Shown one piece after another: positions 1-12,915 of a stretch of DNA of 64,000 nt (position 1 is its first letter; each line of letters begins with the position of its first letter). The translations under genes and the position numbers were made by a program. Under the pieces are notes generated by a model, which saw only the letters and a program-made list of their open reading frames with translations, was not told the DNA's origin and made no database searches. This DNA comes from Gyrodactylus bullatarudis (taxonomy: Eukaryota; Platyhelminthes; Monogenea; Gyrodactylidea; Gyrodactylidae): positions 1,240,629 to 1,304,628 of the forward strand of contig SSNU01000247.1 of the NCBI GenBank assembly GCA_012064415.1. Direction: 5' to 3'.

Positions 1-1264
1 TAGTAGTAATAATAATTGAATTTCTTATGGACATTGGTTGACATTTGTGTCTATGTGTTGTTGACATTTGAATATAAATAAGAGAGATATGGGGACAGAA
101 ATTTAATTTCTTTCAAAACACTACTCTAATAATAATGACAATATAAAAAGTTTCCAATCATTTAGTTCGTGCATGTCTTGAGTGTGAGATTTGTGAGGGC
201 AAAACCTTTGAACTTCCCCCTCTCTCTCTCTCTCTCTCTTCTGCAATATGAGTCTATATGCCTCGAATCATCATAATATAACTTTATGACATATTTTCCC
301 TTTCATGTCTTGGTATCACTCTTTCTCTTAAACACTCTTTGAATGATGAATTTATCCCATCTTTTAGATATCCATGCATTCTTGTGTTGGAATGGAAAAT
401 TAAATTTGCTATTTTTAGACTTACATATATTTTTTACATCGAGTAGTAAGCCTGGCAATTGATAAAATCATGTTCCATTCTCCAATATTTTTTAAATAAT
501 CTCCGACCAGCCAGACAAGCACCCGAAATAATAGAAAAGCCCTTTAGATAGATAGGACATCAAAAAAAACAAGCCCCCTCTCCCAGTTTATCTTGCTTAA
601 GGAACTGACCATCCCACGTCTCTCTTGGAGATGTGAGACTTTTTTTCCAATGATTGTAAAATAATATTTCCATTTTCTTCCAGAGCCACACTCCCCATCC
701 AACTATCTCAAACAAGGAGACCTATTTCCCAATTGGTGAGTCGTTTCTAATGAATGAAAAATAACTTTAGAAAGTAATTCGTATGTATTTTCTTTTTATC
801 GATTTCTCAGAAAAGAGTGACTTTTCTTGATTTGTCCCCAAGCTTAGGGAAGGGGTCATTACTTAGCCATTCTCATTCGTCAAAGACAAATCTTTCATAT
901 CCACTTTTGATTGCTCTTATTCCCATAATAATCATTTACAAAATTGGTATTCTTGCTTGAGTGAACACTTTTTCAATTTTGTCCAAAGATTTTTTGTAAT
1001 TTCCCCACTAACATTGGACATTTATCAATATATATTTTTTGATTGTTTTTATCAGCTCAAACGAGAGAACAGTTCCTTCTTTAGCATCAGTTTGGATTTT
1101 ATTCCACTAACAGAAAAGAACACTACGCCTAGATTAAGATGGTTTTCTAACTATCTCTTTGCTCTTTCACTCACTATTTAATTTTTGTATTTTCTATTTG
1201 TACGTTTACAGATTTGTATCAGATTTACGTTATGATTTCTCATTTGTATCTATATTTTTTACAT

Positions 1265-1385
1265 TTCAATATAAGACGTGGGCAAAGGAGAAATTCTTCA
1301 TCAATCACTTTAAGCCAAACCTGTGTGTTCAGAAAAATTACTCTAATAATCTTCAATGGCTTAATTATGTATGCCAGAAATCTGA
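1265..1385 (+). repeat. PLE 3'-end fragment
   Basis: The reading frame here closely repeats the C-terminal residues of the Penelope-like ORF at 12.9-14.3 kb, for example WAKEKFFINHFKPNLCVQKN against WVKEKFFINLYKPDLCVQKN. Only the extreme C-terminal coding part is present, so this is a dead 5'-truncated insertion. Confidence 0.75.
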
Positions 1386-3249
1386 AATTTTCTAGAAATC
1401 TTTTGCAAAATAATACTTCTATTAAAATTGAGTAAATTGTATCATTAGACACTAGTATAAAATAAAAAACAAAATTACACATGGCAACGATAGGCAGAGA
1501 GAGAAAAGACCAAATTATATATGGCAGAGTAAAATTATCCTCACTTTCTGCCAATGTGTAAACAGATACAAGAGTACAGTTACAGTGTATTGCCTGACAA
1601 CAAACACAGAAAATCTCTTCACTCGTGAACACGAGAAAAGTTTTCATTTCTCTATCTCTCATTCCACATACAATAATAATAATAGTAATAATTCAGATAG
1701 AGACTGTAATTAATGAAAAAGAAGAATAGTTGAGTTGAATTGTGTGTAGCAGTTAACCCCCAAGAAATACACAGTTGCAGAATAAAATACGCAATTAAAT
1801 ATACAACTGCTCTCCACCATATATAGTCTCTGTCTCTTCAATCTACACTCACTCTTTGAGTACAAGTGACTGGTCTGTGTAATTATCACCCTTCTGAAGA
1901 GTGAAATTGCTTCTTTGAGCAGTCCAGTCTCTCCCACCTACCCCCACGTCTCCACTTTGTACGATACACACTCTATATACAATATGCATTCTCCCAATGT
2001 CCGCCTCTTCACATAACTATTTCTCCTTCCATCTATTTCTGTATATAATCACTAGGCTAATGGGAATCTTGTCGTTCTGTTGGCCGCTCTATTCAACTAC
2101 ATGGATTGCATACCACGCAGCTCACCTTTTAACTATCCACATCTATAGACAAAAGATTTGGTAGTCCTCTTATCGAGTCTATCCACATTGTCTCTATGGG
2201 TATGTGTGACACTTGAAAAAATGTGAAAATTACACATTAGAGGAACTCAATTCCCCTTCCATCTAAATTAAATCTTTTGATTGTATTCTTTTTTTAAGTT
2301 GAATTCAAAGAAGAGATTTAGACTCTAGATCATCTGGTACATGGAAAGACTGTTTTTTTATAGTTGAACCAGCAGTCTTTTCCATTAGTATCAAATAATT
2401 TCATTCCTCCTTTCTAATAATAAAACAATGTCTTTGGCAGTATAGTTTCTTCTCAAAATACACGCATAGACTATGATACAGAAATAACCCACTCTTCTCT
2501 AATTTGTTGAGGAATATTTTGATAAAAGGATTAAAAGTATGATCTTTCTCTACTAATCTTAATCCCCACAACACACTGTTCTCGAGAGCATACTCTGATA
2601 ATTGGACTTCTACTTTTGATATCCAGGAAGTGTACATGTTGTTTTTTTCCCCCGAAGAATTGAGTAATTTTTACCTCAATCTCAAGGCATCCTTTGATAA
2701 ACACACCAGTTGTCTCCATCTAGATCCTTTTTTTGACAACTTATTATAACAAAATAATAAAACTTTAGAAGGGTGAAAGTGGGTCTTGTGATCCAGATTC
2801 CAGAAAATCTTGATGAAAATTGATTTTTTTTATGAAAAAGATGCCAATTTTGTAAAAATATTATTCACGCTTCAAGCCCCAAGTGGGTCATTTATAGGAT
2901 AGGTAACTTTCTCAAACCATAATTCTATTTAAAAGAAACTGTAAATAATTAATTGACCACTTTTCTTAAAGAAGAACTAATAAATATTTTTGAATTAACT
3001 TTGACTTAACAAGTTACAGTAATTTACTCAGGAGTTATGTCAATCTAGAAAGGAACCCTTTTTTGAAAAATAGGAAAATTCCTAGAAAATATAAAGGAAC
3101 TTTTTTTTAAAAAACCACTCAGAAAGATCAAAGAGAAAAAAAAGAAAGAAAAGTTTATCGAGAAACCATACACCTTGTGTTCATCTCTTGAGATAAAAAA
3201 AGTTAGCCTTTTCCGGGGTTTAAAATTGATAATTTTTTGGGTTGAAGTT

Positions 3250-3705
3250 TAGAAAAACAAGGAATTTACATAGATCTGGTTTGATAGCATTGATAAAGAA
3301 TTTCTCTTTAATCCACATATCAGTGCTGTAATGATGACAGACAAATCGAATTTTTCAATATTTTACAAAAACCCAGGTGATGACAGCACCGATCTGTGGA
3401 TTAAAGAGAAAATCTATATCAATGCTATCAAACCAGATCTATGTGTTCAAAACAACCATACATACTCTCTCTCTTACTACCTTGGCCTATGTGAGCTTTT
3501 TCACCCTTTTCTCTTCATTTTTGCTACTAATGTTGAGTTTTTGGGTGTTTTTTAGCTTGCATTTTCTTCTTCTATGGAACCTGTTTCTTACTATTCTCAT
3601 TATAATATTTGTAATTTTATTCAATCTCATTTCTAAAATAACATTGCTGATTTACTAGCTTTAAGAAATGCGTATTCAGTGTTAATAAATTCCTTGTTTT
3701 TCAAA
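3250..3705. repeat. Inverted PLE 3'-end fragments
   Basis: From about 3343 to 3700 the plus strand matches the end of the 14-kb PLE ORF (NFSIFYKNP, then the SDDSTD-like, KEKI and KPDLCVQ segments) and its 3' UTR, ending in a GTGTTAATAAA-type tail. Just upstream, about 3250-3325 is the reverse complement of the same coding tail: the segment around TAGATCTGGTTTGATAGCAT mirrors 3400-3450. The inverted arm joins the coding tail directly to the terminal AAATTCCTTGTTTTT motif and lacks the roughly 250-bp UTR seen in the forward arm. This looks like a tail-to-tail double insertion with an internal deletion. Confidence 0.75.
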
Positions 3706-6530
3706 AATTCATATTTTTCGAAATGCAAATAAGTGGATTTTTGGATGTATATATAAAATTACGTGAATCTCTAATTTATAATATTTTGGATTGTTTTTCG
3801 CAAAAAATTGCTCAATCGTTCTTAGCGTATGATTTTTATGGTTCTTTTTATTTCATTAAAAATTACATTACTTTAATCCAATATTTTTGTAAAATAAGTT
3901 TCTCTCATTACTTTACAAATATTCATTTAATTTCTCTAATGAATGATATTTCGTAAAAACAAACATCATACTCTCTGATACGATGGGAGTATAATCCACA
4001 AACATGAGTACTATCCACCAATTTCTCAATTTCATTCCTTTCTGGCTCTGCCTCATCTACACTTTTTTACATGCATTGCACAATACCGATATTACTGTTA
4101 CTCTACATTTTTTCATCTTAATTTTCATAATGTATTTCTCATTGTTGTATATGCCCTACTCTCTATACTCTATAGTAGTAGTGAGGGGAACATTAGAACA
4201 TTAGGGGAACTGTTATTTTCCGTGTATTTTATTTGTTATTTCTTTCTGTATAATTTATGAAATGATTGTAATGTAATCGATTTGTAAAAATATCCTCCAC
4301 CCTACATGCTCACTCGTTCGCTTGCTCTCTCCTCTTCTCTACATGCATCCAAATTATCTTCATTCTCTTAATTTTTTTTCATTCATCTCATAATATATTA
4401 CTTTCACTATACTACTTTTGCTGGTGTAGTTGGTTTTCCCACGAGAATGTGCTATAATTAGTGCATCCATTCGTCTCTAATCCTGCCAACTACATTTGTA
4501 GGAATAGAGATTACCTATTAGATAGGACAGTTTATGCATTATATCCCTTACAATCAATACTACTCAACGCATTGCCAAGTAAAATTGATTCTATATTTAA
4601 CCTATCTAAATGTAAAAATCTCGATTATTCGAAAACTCTTCTTTACTCGAATAATCATCAAGCTTAATCCCCTTTTGTTGTACAGAGACCTTTTTTCTTA
4701 AAAACTTAACCTTGTAATCTATTTGGACAACGGTTGAGTTGATAACTGACCTGACTGTCGATTTTTTGTGATTCATTCAAGGCCATTTAGATTTGGATTC
4801 TGAGCTATAATTTCTTTTTATAGACACATTATTCCTATGTATATCAGTTTATATCTGTTCAAATTTAATCGTTTTAAAAAAAATTTATATTTTCCAAAAG
4901 AAACAGAAAGGTTTCTATCATAATCTGTAGACTGATTTTCAAGACTCCCATTTAGTCTAAATGTGGTTTATTTATTTTTTGAGTTTCTCTTCTGACTTAT
5001 TTCAAGATGTAAGACTCTGAAAAAAAGGCAAATCAGATTTTTGCTCATTCAAAATCTGAATCGGGAAATCTCTTGGCCGTTGAACTAAATTTTGACAACC
5101 TTTTGTATCGTTGCTAGGTAGAGTAGAAAAAAATATATTGCCTTGTAAGAAACAATAGTGTTCTTTTTGTTAGGAAATATGATTTTATTGAGTTTAAAAA
5201 TGTATATAATCAAATAGATCAAGGCTCAAAGATACACACCATTCATCAATCCATATTATTAATAAAATACAATATTGCTTTGATATATCCCCAAAACGAA
5301 CAAGTGTACAGAAGATACAGTTGAAATGTTTATTATTCAGAGAACATGGAAAACATATATATATATAGTGAGAGAGTATAAGGGAAGGAATATGGATACA
5401 TTGTTCCAATTGCCTTATTATTATTACAATCACTTCGATAACATAGACAAATCTATTAGAGAGTGTGTGTGGATGCTTTCTTTCATTTTTTTCTCATTCG
5501 AGATAACAAAAAAAACATGTGAGTTTGTAAAATCTATGAGGATAGTAGTAAAATCCTAAATTTTCCCTATTTTACAATGTTTTCTATCCTTACTCTGCTT
5601 GAGTATTCTGTTTATTTTTTTGTGATGAAATTGATTCATCTTGTGCTATTACTATGTCTTAAATATCAGTTACTATGAATTGTCATGGGCTCGACTATCA
5701 GATTGATTGATATCGTTGAATTCGTACTGAAATTCGTATTCAAAATAGCAAATTTGTTGATCAAGCATAGTTTTTACTCATCTCAAGGAGAAATTTCTAG
5801 CAGATTATTCTATCACAATTGAACATGAAAAATGCCCAATCTCCACGCTTTCTAGTTTCTTTTCAAAATAAATTTAAAAAATAAACAATTAAACATTAAT
5901 CCATAGTGGTGGTGTGAGTATTCCTTTTATTAAAGTATCAATAAAAAATGTATATATCGAGATAGAGATGGCAAGAGTGATTTGAAAACTATTCAAAAAT
6001 AAACTAAAGTAGTAAGAATACATCTCTCAATATACGATTGAGTATTTATTCCAATCCTCTTCTCTGATTGGCCAGTTCACAAACAAGAATACACAAGAAT
6101 ACTTCACACAGAATATTTCCCTTTCTCACATGGGTATAACGCCTTTACTCCCCCTCGCCTCATCCCACCTTGTCCATTAGAAAGAAGAAGTCTCAAGAAT
6201 AATATGCTCAATTACTGCTCATCCTTGTTCCATTTAACAAAATACATATTGCTATTGCAATACTCTCTATCCATCAACACTTCCCCACCCTCTTGTTTTC
6301 AATTTTCAATTGACTATAAAGTCTCTCCCTACACACACACACATATAGAACAGGGATATACGCGCACACACACCCCTATTTGAGGAGAAGGGGATATTAA
6401 AAATGCACCATTGAAGAAATTTGTCACATTTGGAAATTTCTCTCTTCGCATTGCATTCTTGCTCTGACTTAAGTGGAAACTACCCTATTCAAACCTATTA
6501 AAAGGATTATCCGATCGCAGTCCAAGAATA

Positions 6531-9500
6531 ATGTCAACATTGTCTATTCAACTGGGTGGTACAACACCCGAAAAGGTTACTCCCAACTCAAAGTCACCAA
6601 CACACGAGGCTTTCCCCTATGATGATACCATGAATAGTACCAATGATTCCGGTCAGGAGAGTGACTCCAACAAGGATATTAACATGATCTCAAAAACCGT
6701 CAACAACACAACCCTCTCTACGTCATCAAGACTCAATAACAATAATAATCGTAAGTTCCCATTACTATGAAACACTTACTCACAATAAAACATATCATAA
6801 TCATATAATTTATTATACAATACAATAAGGATTAGAAGACCCCTTTCATTCACTACGAACTGTGGGTATTGTTCTATTTAGTCAGTTGGTTGGTTATTAT
6901 TTTCTCGAAAGCTTGCACATGCAAAAGATTACAACCTAACTAATGAACCATGAGAGTATTAATGCATTGTTTAACATTTCCCCTTCCATTTGACTCCATG
7001 TCCATATGGTCCAGCAGTTAAACCAGTTTTTGGGTATTGTCACTAGATGTGGGAATTTGTTTTATCAACTTTTATGACCATTGGTCTACACGCTCTCCCT
7101 TATGACCAACATTACTAACTAAACTCGATAACAAATGACATCATCATTGAAAGAACATGGTTTAAGCCTTCGATCCATGTCAAACTAAATTCTTTTATTA
7201 TTGTTCTTTACAGGCTATCAAGCGGATAATGCCAAGGATATCATCATGTCAGATGGTAATCGTAAGTAAACTAATGTAATGTTGTTGTTTGAAAATGGTC
7301 ATTTTTATTGTCTTCTTTTTAGTATTAACAAATATTGGTAATAGAGATGGGTACAATTTCCTATACGAAATCATGAATATGTCATCAGGCAGTCAGCAGT
7401 TATCGAATGAGAGTCAAAATCTCTTGGCAGCAGCCCTTAAGAATTGCAATCAACTTCAGTTATCACAGATATTCTATCCCAGTGTAAATGGAAAATCTAA
7501 AATTGAGAGTATCCTAGAATCATTCCAAGGAATGAACGGACCAACAAACGGCAGTAACAACAGTTCTGGAAATAGTACCTGCTCTCCCACAGGAACTTCA
7601 TCGACAAAATCTTGTTGTACCTCACCCCTGAGCTCCACTGGAAATTCATCCAAAACTGAGTCAGAATCATCGAGAAAATCCCATTGTCATAATATTACAA
7701 ACCATGCTACAATTGGTAATCTTGGTGTGAACACCCTCCAACAAGGTCAGCATGTCCAGAATGGAAATAACTCTGACTCTTTCACGCTGACTGAGGGCGA
7801 TAAAACTTCATCACCTCTGGATCAGCTACCCTTAATCTCCCCTATGGACTCTCAACAGAATCAGCTATCCTCTAGTCAACTTCAAGATGTCCAAAGCAAC
7901 GAATCATCCAGCATCGATAACAACTTCCTACCACAGTCAATCAACTCGACAGGCTTCCTTTCCTCTCCCGACGGGAAAAAGTGTTCATTTTGCAACAAGA
8001 CTTTTACCTGTGCTAGTGCCCTGAGAATTCACTTTCGCAAACATTCGGGTAAGAAATTTAATTTTTTTCCACTCATTAATGCCCAACAGAAATAATTATT
8101 ATCTTAACAATATCTCCTTAATTTCTCGGTTAGAATAAATGTGATAGATTGAGGTGTGAACAACCAAACTTTTGCTATAGTCGTGTTAGAAAGTGGGCAT
8201 GTCTTGCCACATTTTATTACATGTTATCCTTCGTAAAGTCGGCTGAGCTAGTGAGAGTGAGACCCCCATGTTAAATTTTTAAATTTCATTCACACCAATT
8301 TTATGAAATTCACACTTATCACAGTAGGAATAAAAAACATACAGAAGTCGAATGGTTGGTTGTGGAATGAAACGTGTTTTTCACTTTTACACATTCTTTT
8401 TTATTCAGAAAGACAATGTCAACCATGATTTTTTGCGAATAAAAAAATATGTCACTCCTAATATAGTAATCTAAGACACATTGGCATGTAGTGGTAGTAA
8501 AGGGTTAATCCCTTTTTTCAAAAATATATATATTCGATAGGCCTGTTCATGTGAACGCATGTCATATGAATAATCCCATTTTACCCACCATCAAATGGCC
8601 ATTTTCAGATAAAAATTGATATTCCTTAAACCGGAAAGCGAGATTGCATGTAGCAATTTCTGTTTCAGTTTCCTGTAGATGGAGAACATGATAATTTTCT
8701 ACCTGTAATATTGAAAATATTAATAATAACAAAGGCGATAAAATTTTTTTGGCAATAAAAAAGTATTACTTTTACTTGTATCAAAAGAAGATAAGTTTCT
8801 CCCTTCATTATAATTATTACAAGATCTGCAAAAGAGGAAGAAAACATTAGAGAAGAATTTGGTTATGGCATAATAATAATAAATTAGTTATCACCATTCA
8901 ATCCAGAGAGGTGTCTTGTAACATTTTTTTAAAATTAATAATATTGTTTTTCCCCTTGGTATTCCTCATGAATTAATGAGGACAAATTATTAATAAATAT
9001 TATTTTTATTTAAATTTTCCAGGTGAACGTCCTTACAAATGCAAATTCTGCTCCAAGGCCTTTAGTCAGAATGGTACTTTGAAGAGACACTATCAGACCT
9101 GCAAGTCAGCCCCACATAATCGTGGAGGACCTGGAAGCGGTGGCAAGGTTATCATTGAAACGCCTGGAGAGAGGACAATGAACTCTGCTCTACCACCCAT
9201 GATTCATACGCCAAGTTCACCACATCCTAGCCAGCTAGCCACACAACCCAATTATTCTGAGACAAACATTCACTTGGACTCCAATTCCAATGTAAGCATT
9301 CTCCACTAATAATAATAATAATTCTTACTATCTTCAAAACTCATCATATTCAAGTGTAAAGTCGAATTGAGAAGATGTGTGAAGTAGAAGAAACCACCCA
9401 CATATTTTTGGATGCCCTCTCACTGTACATTATATATACCTTTAAGAATAGATACTTTTAATAAACCAAGCATAGAAAGAGAGAGATAATAGACACAGAA

Positions 9501-10477
9501 AAAAGATCAAATGAATGCAAATTCTAATACAGGAATCTTTCATTACTACCCAACTACCACCATCACCACCCTAATTCTCTGCTTTTTTATACATTCTTTA
9601 TTGTTTGCTTCTCTCTATCTCCCTTTCTATAGTTCTAGTTGTGTATATGGGAAAACTTGAAATGCATAGATTTCCCAGAAAAAGGAAAAATACAAATTTG
9701 CTTTTGCAAAAGTAGTAGGGAATAGGAGGGGAGGGATGGTATAGAAGTGAAGCGTTGAAAATGCATTTTTTTGCGATCAAATTTCTTCTCACTCTAATCT
9801 ATCCTCTTTTCATTACAATATAGGATGGCCTAGAGAGTCTCAAGTTTGGCGCAAACCTCTCTAACATCTTCAACAATCCCGGCTCCCTAGATCATGTTCA
9901 GTTGTTGACAAGGGCAACTGAAATGCTCAAGACGAATTTTGTGCCACCCTTCAAGTATTCAGCACAGTCTTCGTTACCGAACCAACTCATCAATCTTCCC
10001 AATGTTATCACCAACACAACCAACACTCCAGCTGGTATAAATACAAGGTTTAATTTTTTACAAACCCTAGCCAATTCTCTCAACTCCAATGTACCCATGA
10101 ATAACAATCAAGATGTCCTCGTTAAGAATTTACCTTTCAACTTTATTCCCCCAATCGTCAATCAGATTCAGAATCAGGAGTCTTTACAGAAACGTCGTTC
10201 ATCAAACTCCAGTCCTATTGTCGATACAATGAAACAGATGAAGATTCTCAAAAACTCAGATCATTCCACAGCCCAGATTATCCACGACCTAAAGGAGAAT
10301 CCCTTGATATACTCTTGTGATTACTGCAACATTTTCTTCCTCAACCAAGACCAACAGGAGATGCACTGTGAATTTCATGCAAAGAATGCGCCATCCAACT
10401 TTACCTGCTCCAAATGCTTCAGTGTTCTTGACAATTCTGTTGACTTTCAGAGACACTTTCTCACAGAACATTCCTAG
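6531..10477 (+). CDS. C2H2 zinc-finger transcription factor
   Basis: Five exons join in frame: 6531-6750, 7214-7261, 7323-8048, 9023-9291 and 9824-10477, giving about 638 residues. Each intron begins GTAAG and ends in AG. A central finger pair lies at about residues 309-360 (CSFCNKTF...H, the linker HSGERPYKC, then CKFCSKAF...H). The finger-1 core ASALRIHFRKH recalls the Spalt family (ASALQIH). A second, more divergent pair closes the protein at about 584-637 (CDYCNIFF...H and CSKCFSVL...H). The rest is low-complexity Ser/Asn/Gln/Pro sequence, typical of disordered transcription-factor regions. The finger linker is split across exons 3 and 4. It probably acts as a nuclear DNA-binding regulator. 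The central-pair plus C-terminal-pair layout also resembles the hunchback/Ikaros plan, so I assign no orthologue. AATAAA signals follow at about 10.79-10.86 kb. Confidence 0.88.
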
Positions 10478-12915
10478 ACACATGCAAAACCAACAAGTTC
10501 CCCCTTTTAATAACATAAAAATCATTCCTATTTATTAATCAACAATGAACATGAATGAATATATATATTAATAGATAAAAGACCAAAGATCAGACAGACA
10601 GACAGAGAGAGTACAAGAAGATTACCACCAACAATTTTATCCAAGAAAATAATAAATTCAAAGATGTCTAATCGGGTCTCATATATAAACATGATCTGGT
10701 TATGAACTCTCTTAATCTTAATCAAAACTCTATTATATAAAAGACATCTTTAAAGCATAACATAATTTGAGTATGTACTTATGTATTTAAATAAATCTAT
10801 ATATATTTCTTGAGAAATAAAAATTATCCCTTTTTACAGTGTATAGAAATGATGAAAATAAATCTTGATAAATATGGTAATCTCAGCATATCAGGCAAGG
10901 CATCAGGGTAGGTCTTTGGATAGAATTTTATGTCCACACAGAAAGATGTAAACTTTTGATATGTGATTATGTTTTTCCTTCTTTTATTTATCTATAGGGT
11001 AAGTTTCTAGTCTGAGAAAAACAAACAGTTTTTTTGTTCTCAAAAGGGAAATTTCCTAGTTTATCATTACTATTTTTCCTTTTATATTTGAGATGCTCTC
11101 TGGATTCGATACAGCTCAGGACATCTTTAGTTAGTTCCATCTTCTACACTAACCTACAAACATTGCTCCTTTCCCTTTCTTGCCTTTCACATTAAGATTT
11201 GTAGTGAACGCTTTCGTAGTGTAGAAGTAGTTTAAAAAAGATGAAGAAAAAGTCATGGTCAACTCTTTAGTCTTTTGATTGACAGGAAATGCTCATCATG
11301 GAATTTGTCTTCTCCCTCATTGCTTATACAAACAAATTGACCAAATTGAAGAGGAAAGGACAATTCCTCTCCTCGAGTCACAGAATCTCTTGGCTTTGAG
11401 AATTTTTGGAATGATAATTTTAAAAATTTTCTCTCTCTTTTTTCCTTTCACGATTCCACACATGAAGGAAATAAACAAACCTGACTCTTTCTTTGAATAC
11501 TAAAATTTTTTTTTTCCAGTTGCAGAACGTTGGCGCTCACTTCATGTCCTGACCGTTAATGAAGACCTTCCCATTTGCAGACATGGTTACAATGGTAGGC
11601 CAAAATTATTATCTGTTTTGATAACTGCTCAAGGGTTTTTATGAGTATTTTCATTAAGGACTATTCCTAAGTACTGACTCGAATTTAAATCAGGTTAATT
11701 ATCTGAATCAATATAAATAATCATGAAACTTGTGAGACTTAGAGGCTTAGTATTTGGTATAAAATTTTTAAGGGTCCTTAAATACAATGTAAAAAAGTAA
11801 CCAAACCATTGTATTTTGGCCTTCCACTGTAACCCTATCTACAAATACCCCCATACAGAGCAAATATCCTACGAATTCATGCTTAAAGACTGAGGGAGTA
11901 ATTTAGGATACTACTCTATCGATTGAGTATCATAATAATCGTCTTTTTAGTGAGTTATCCATTCACCTCGTAGTTTGTGTGTGCATACAATAAATAACTC
12001 TATCAATTTTACTCTGCTCACATTTGAATAGCATTGAATGAAAACAATAGAAGTAGTAGTAGTAATGATTTCTCTGAGAAATGTCATGACCAGATTTCTT
12101 GGCAAATATACAAATGTAGATTACTCTGAAGAAATTACTCCCTTTGTTCTGTGTATTTGTTCTGGAAATATAAATTTTTCCCAGTTTATCATTTTCATGC
12201 TACAAATTTGGGTTATTTACCTATTTTCTTCCATTGTTAGACATATTTCTTTTTTATTATGAAATAATTTGAAAAATAATACATGGGTTCAATCAATATT
12301 ATCATCCATGGAATCTATGGAGAAAAACTAAGCCTTGAAAGAAATGCAATTACTCAAGATATTTTTTAGATATTTATTGAAATTTATATATTATCATATT
12401 TCAAATGCATATTCATTGCACATCATTTGATAGTTTGAACATTTCTGTAAAACTGGATTCATCATAATTCCTTTTGCAAGCCTTTTCACGATGAAGCTCA
12501 ATCTATCTTTCAAAAATTCTCTTTTTTTCATTTTTATTATTCTATGCTGTAAAGAACGTATGCATTGTAAGCTGATACTGTATATTCCAGAAAATGGCCA
12601 ATGCCTTGTTACTCTTTTAAAAGTAAAAATCCCTACAACTTGATCAAAATTTTCAACACCACCCTTAGTTAAGTTGTAGTAATTGATTAATTCTGGTTAG
12701 TGGAGATGGGAACAAACCATTTTGAATCTGTTTTATGATATAAAATTAACGACAGAAAGTGAATAAACTTGTTTTCAGAAGCTGAGTAAGTCTTATTTTT
12801 TAAAACTAAGAATGCATGTCTATGAACCCTAGAGAGGATGAACCCGTGAGACTAATTTTTTTACTCTTAAGAAGGGCTATCTGAATGGTTAGTACATTAG
12901 TAGACACTTGATAAC
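10478..12915 (+). other. 3' UTR and intergenic region
   Basis: The first 300-400 bases are probably 3' UTR of the zinc-finger gene, with several AATAAA hexamers. The remainder is AT-rich with no supported gene. The exception is a short GC-richer island at about 11520-11595, bounded by a pyrimidine tract plus CCAG and by GTAGGC. It could be an isolated exon and is discussed under findings. Confidence 0.5.

Larger units (their letters stand above)
1..6530. other. Gene-poor AT-rich region
   Basis: I find no convincing coding exon here. All open stretches are short, AT-biased and resemble no family, apart from the PLE fragments listed separately near 1.3 kb and 3.3 kb. A CT microsatellite lies at about 215-240, and there are CA-rich runs near 6330-6375. 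The last few hundred bases (about 6040-6530) are the probable upstream region of the zinc-finger gene, but I see no clear TATA box. Confidence 0.6.

Noticed and set aside
1240..1662. 140-codon minus-strand open frame
   Set aside because: Overlaps antisense to a PLE remnant; no domain, and AT-rich composition explains it.
11518..11600. Spliced-leader RNA gene ending in ATG then GT
   Set aside because: ATG|GTAGGC is present, but I see no convincing Sm site or stem-loop set, so I list it only as an unexplained island.
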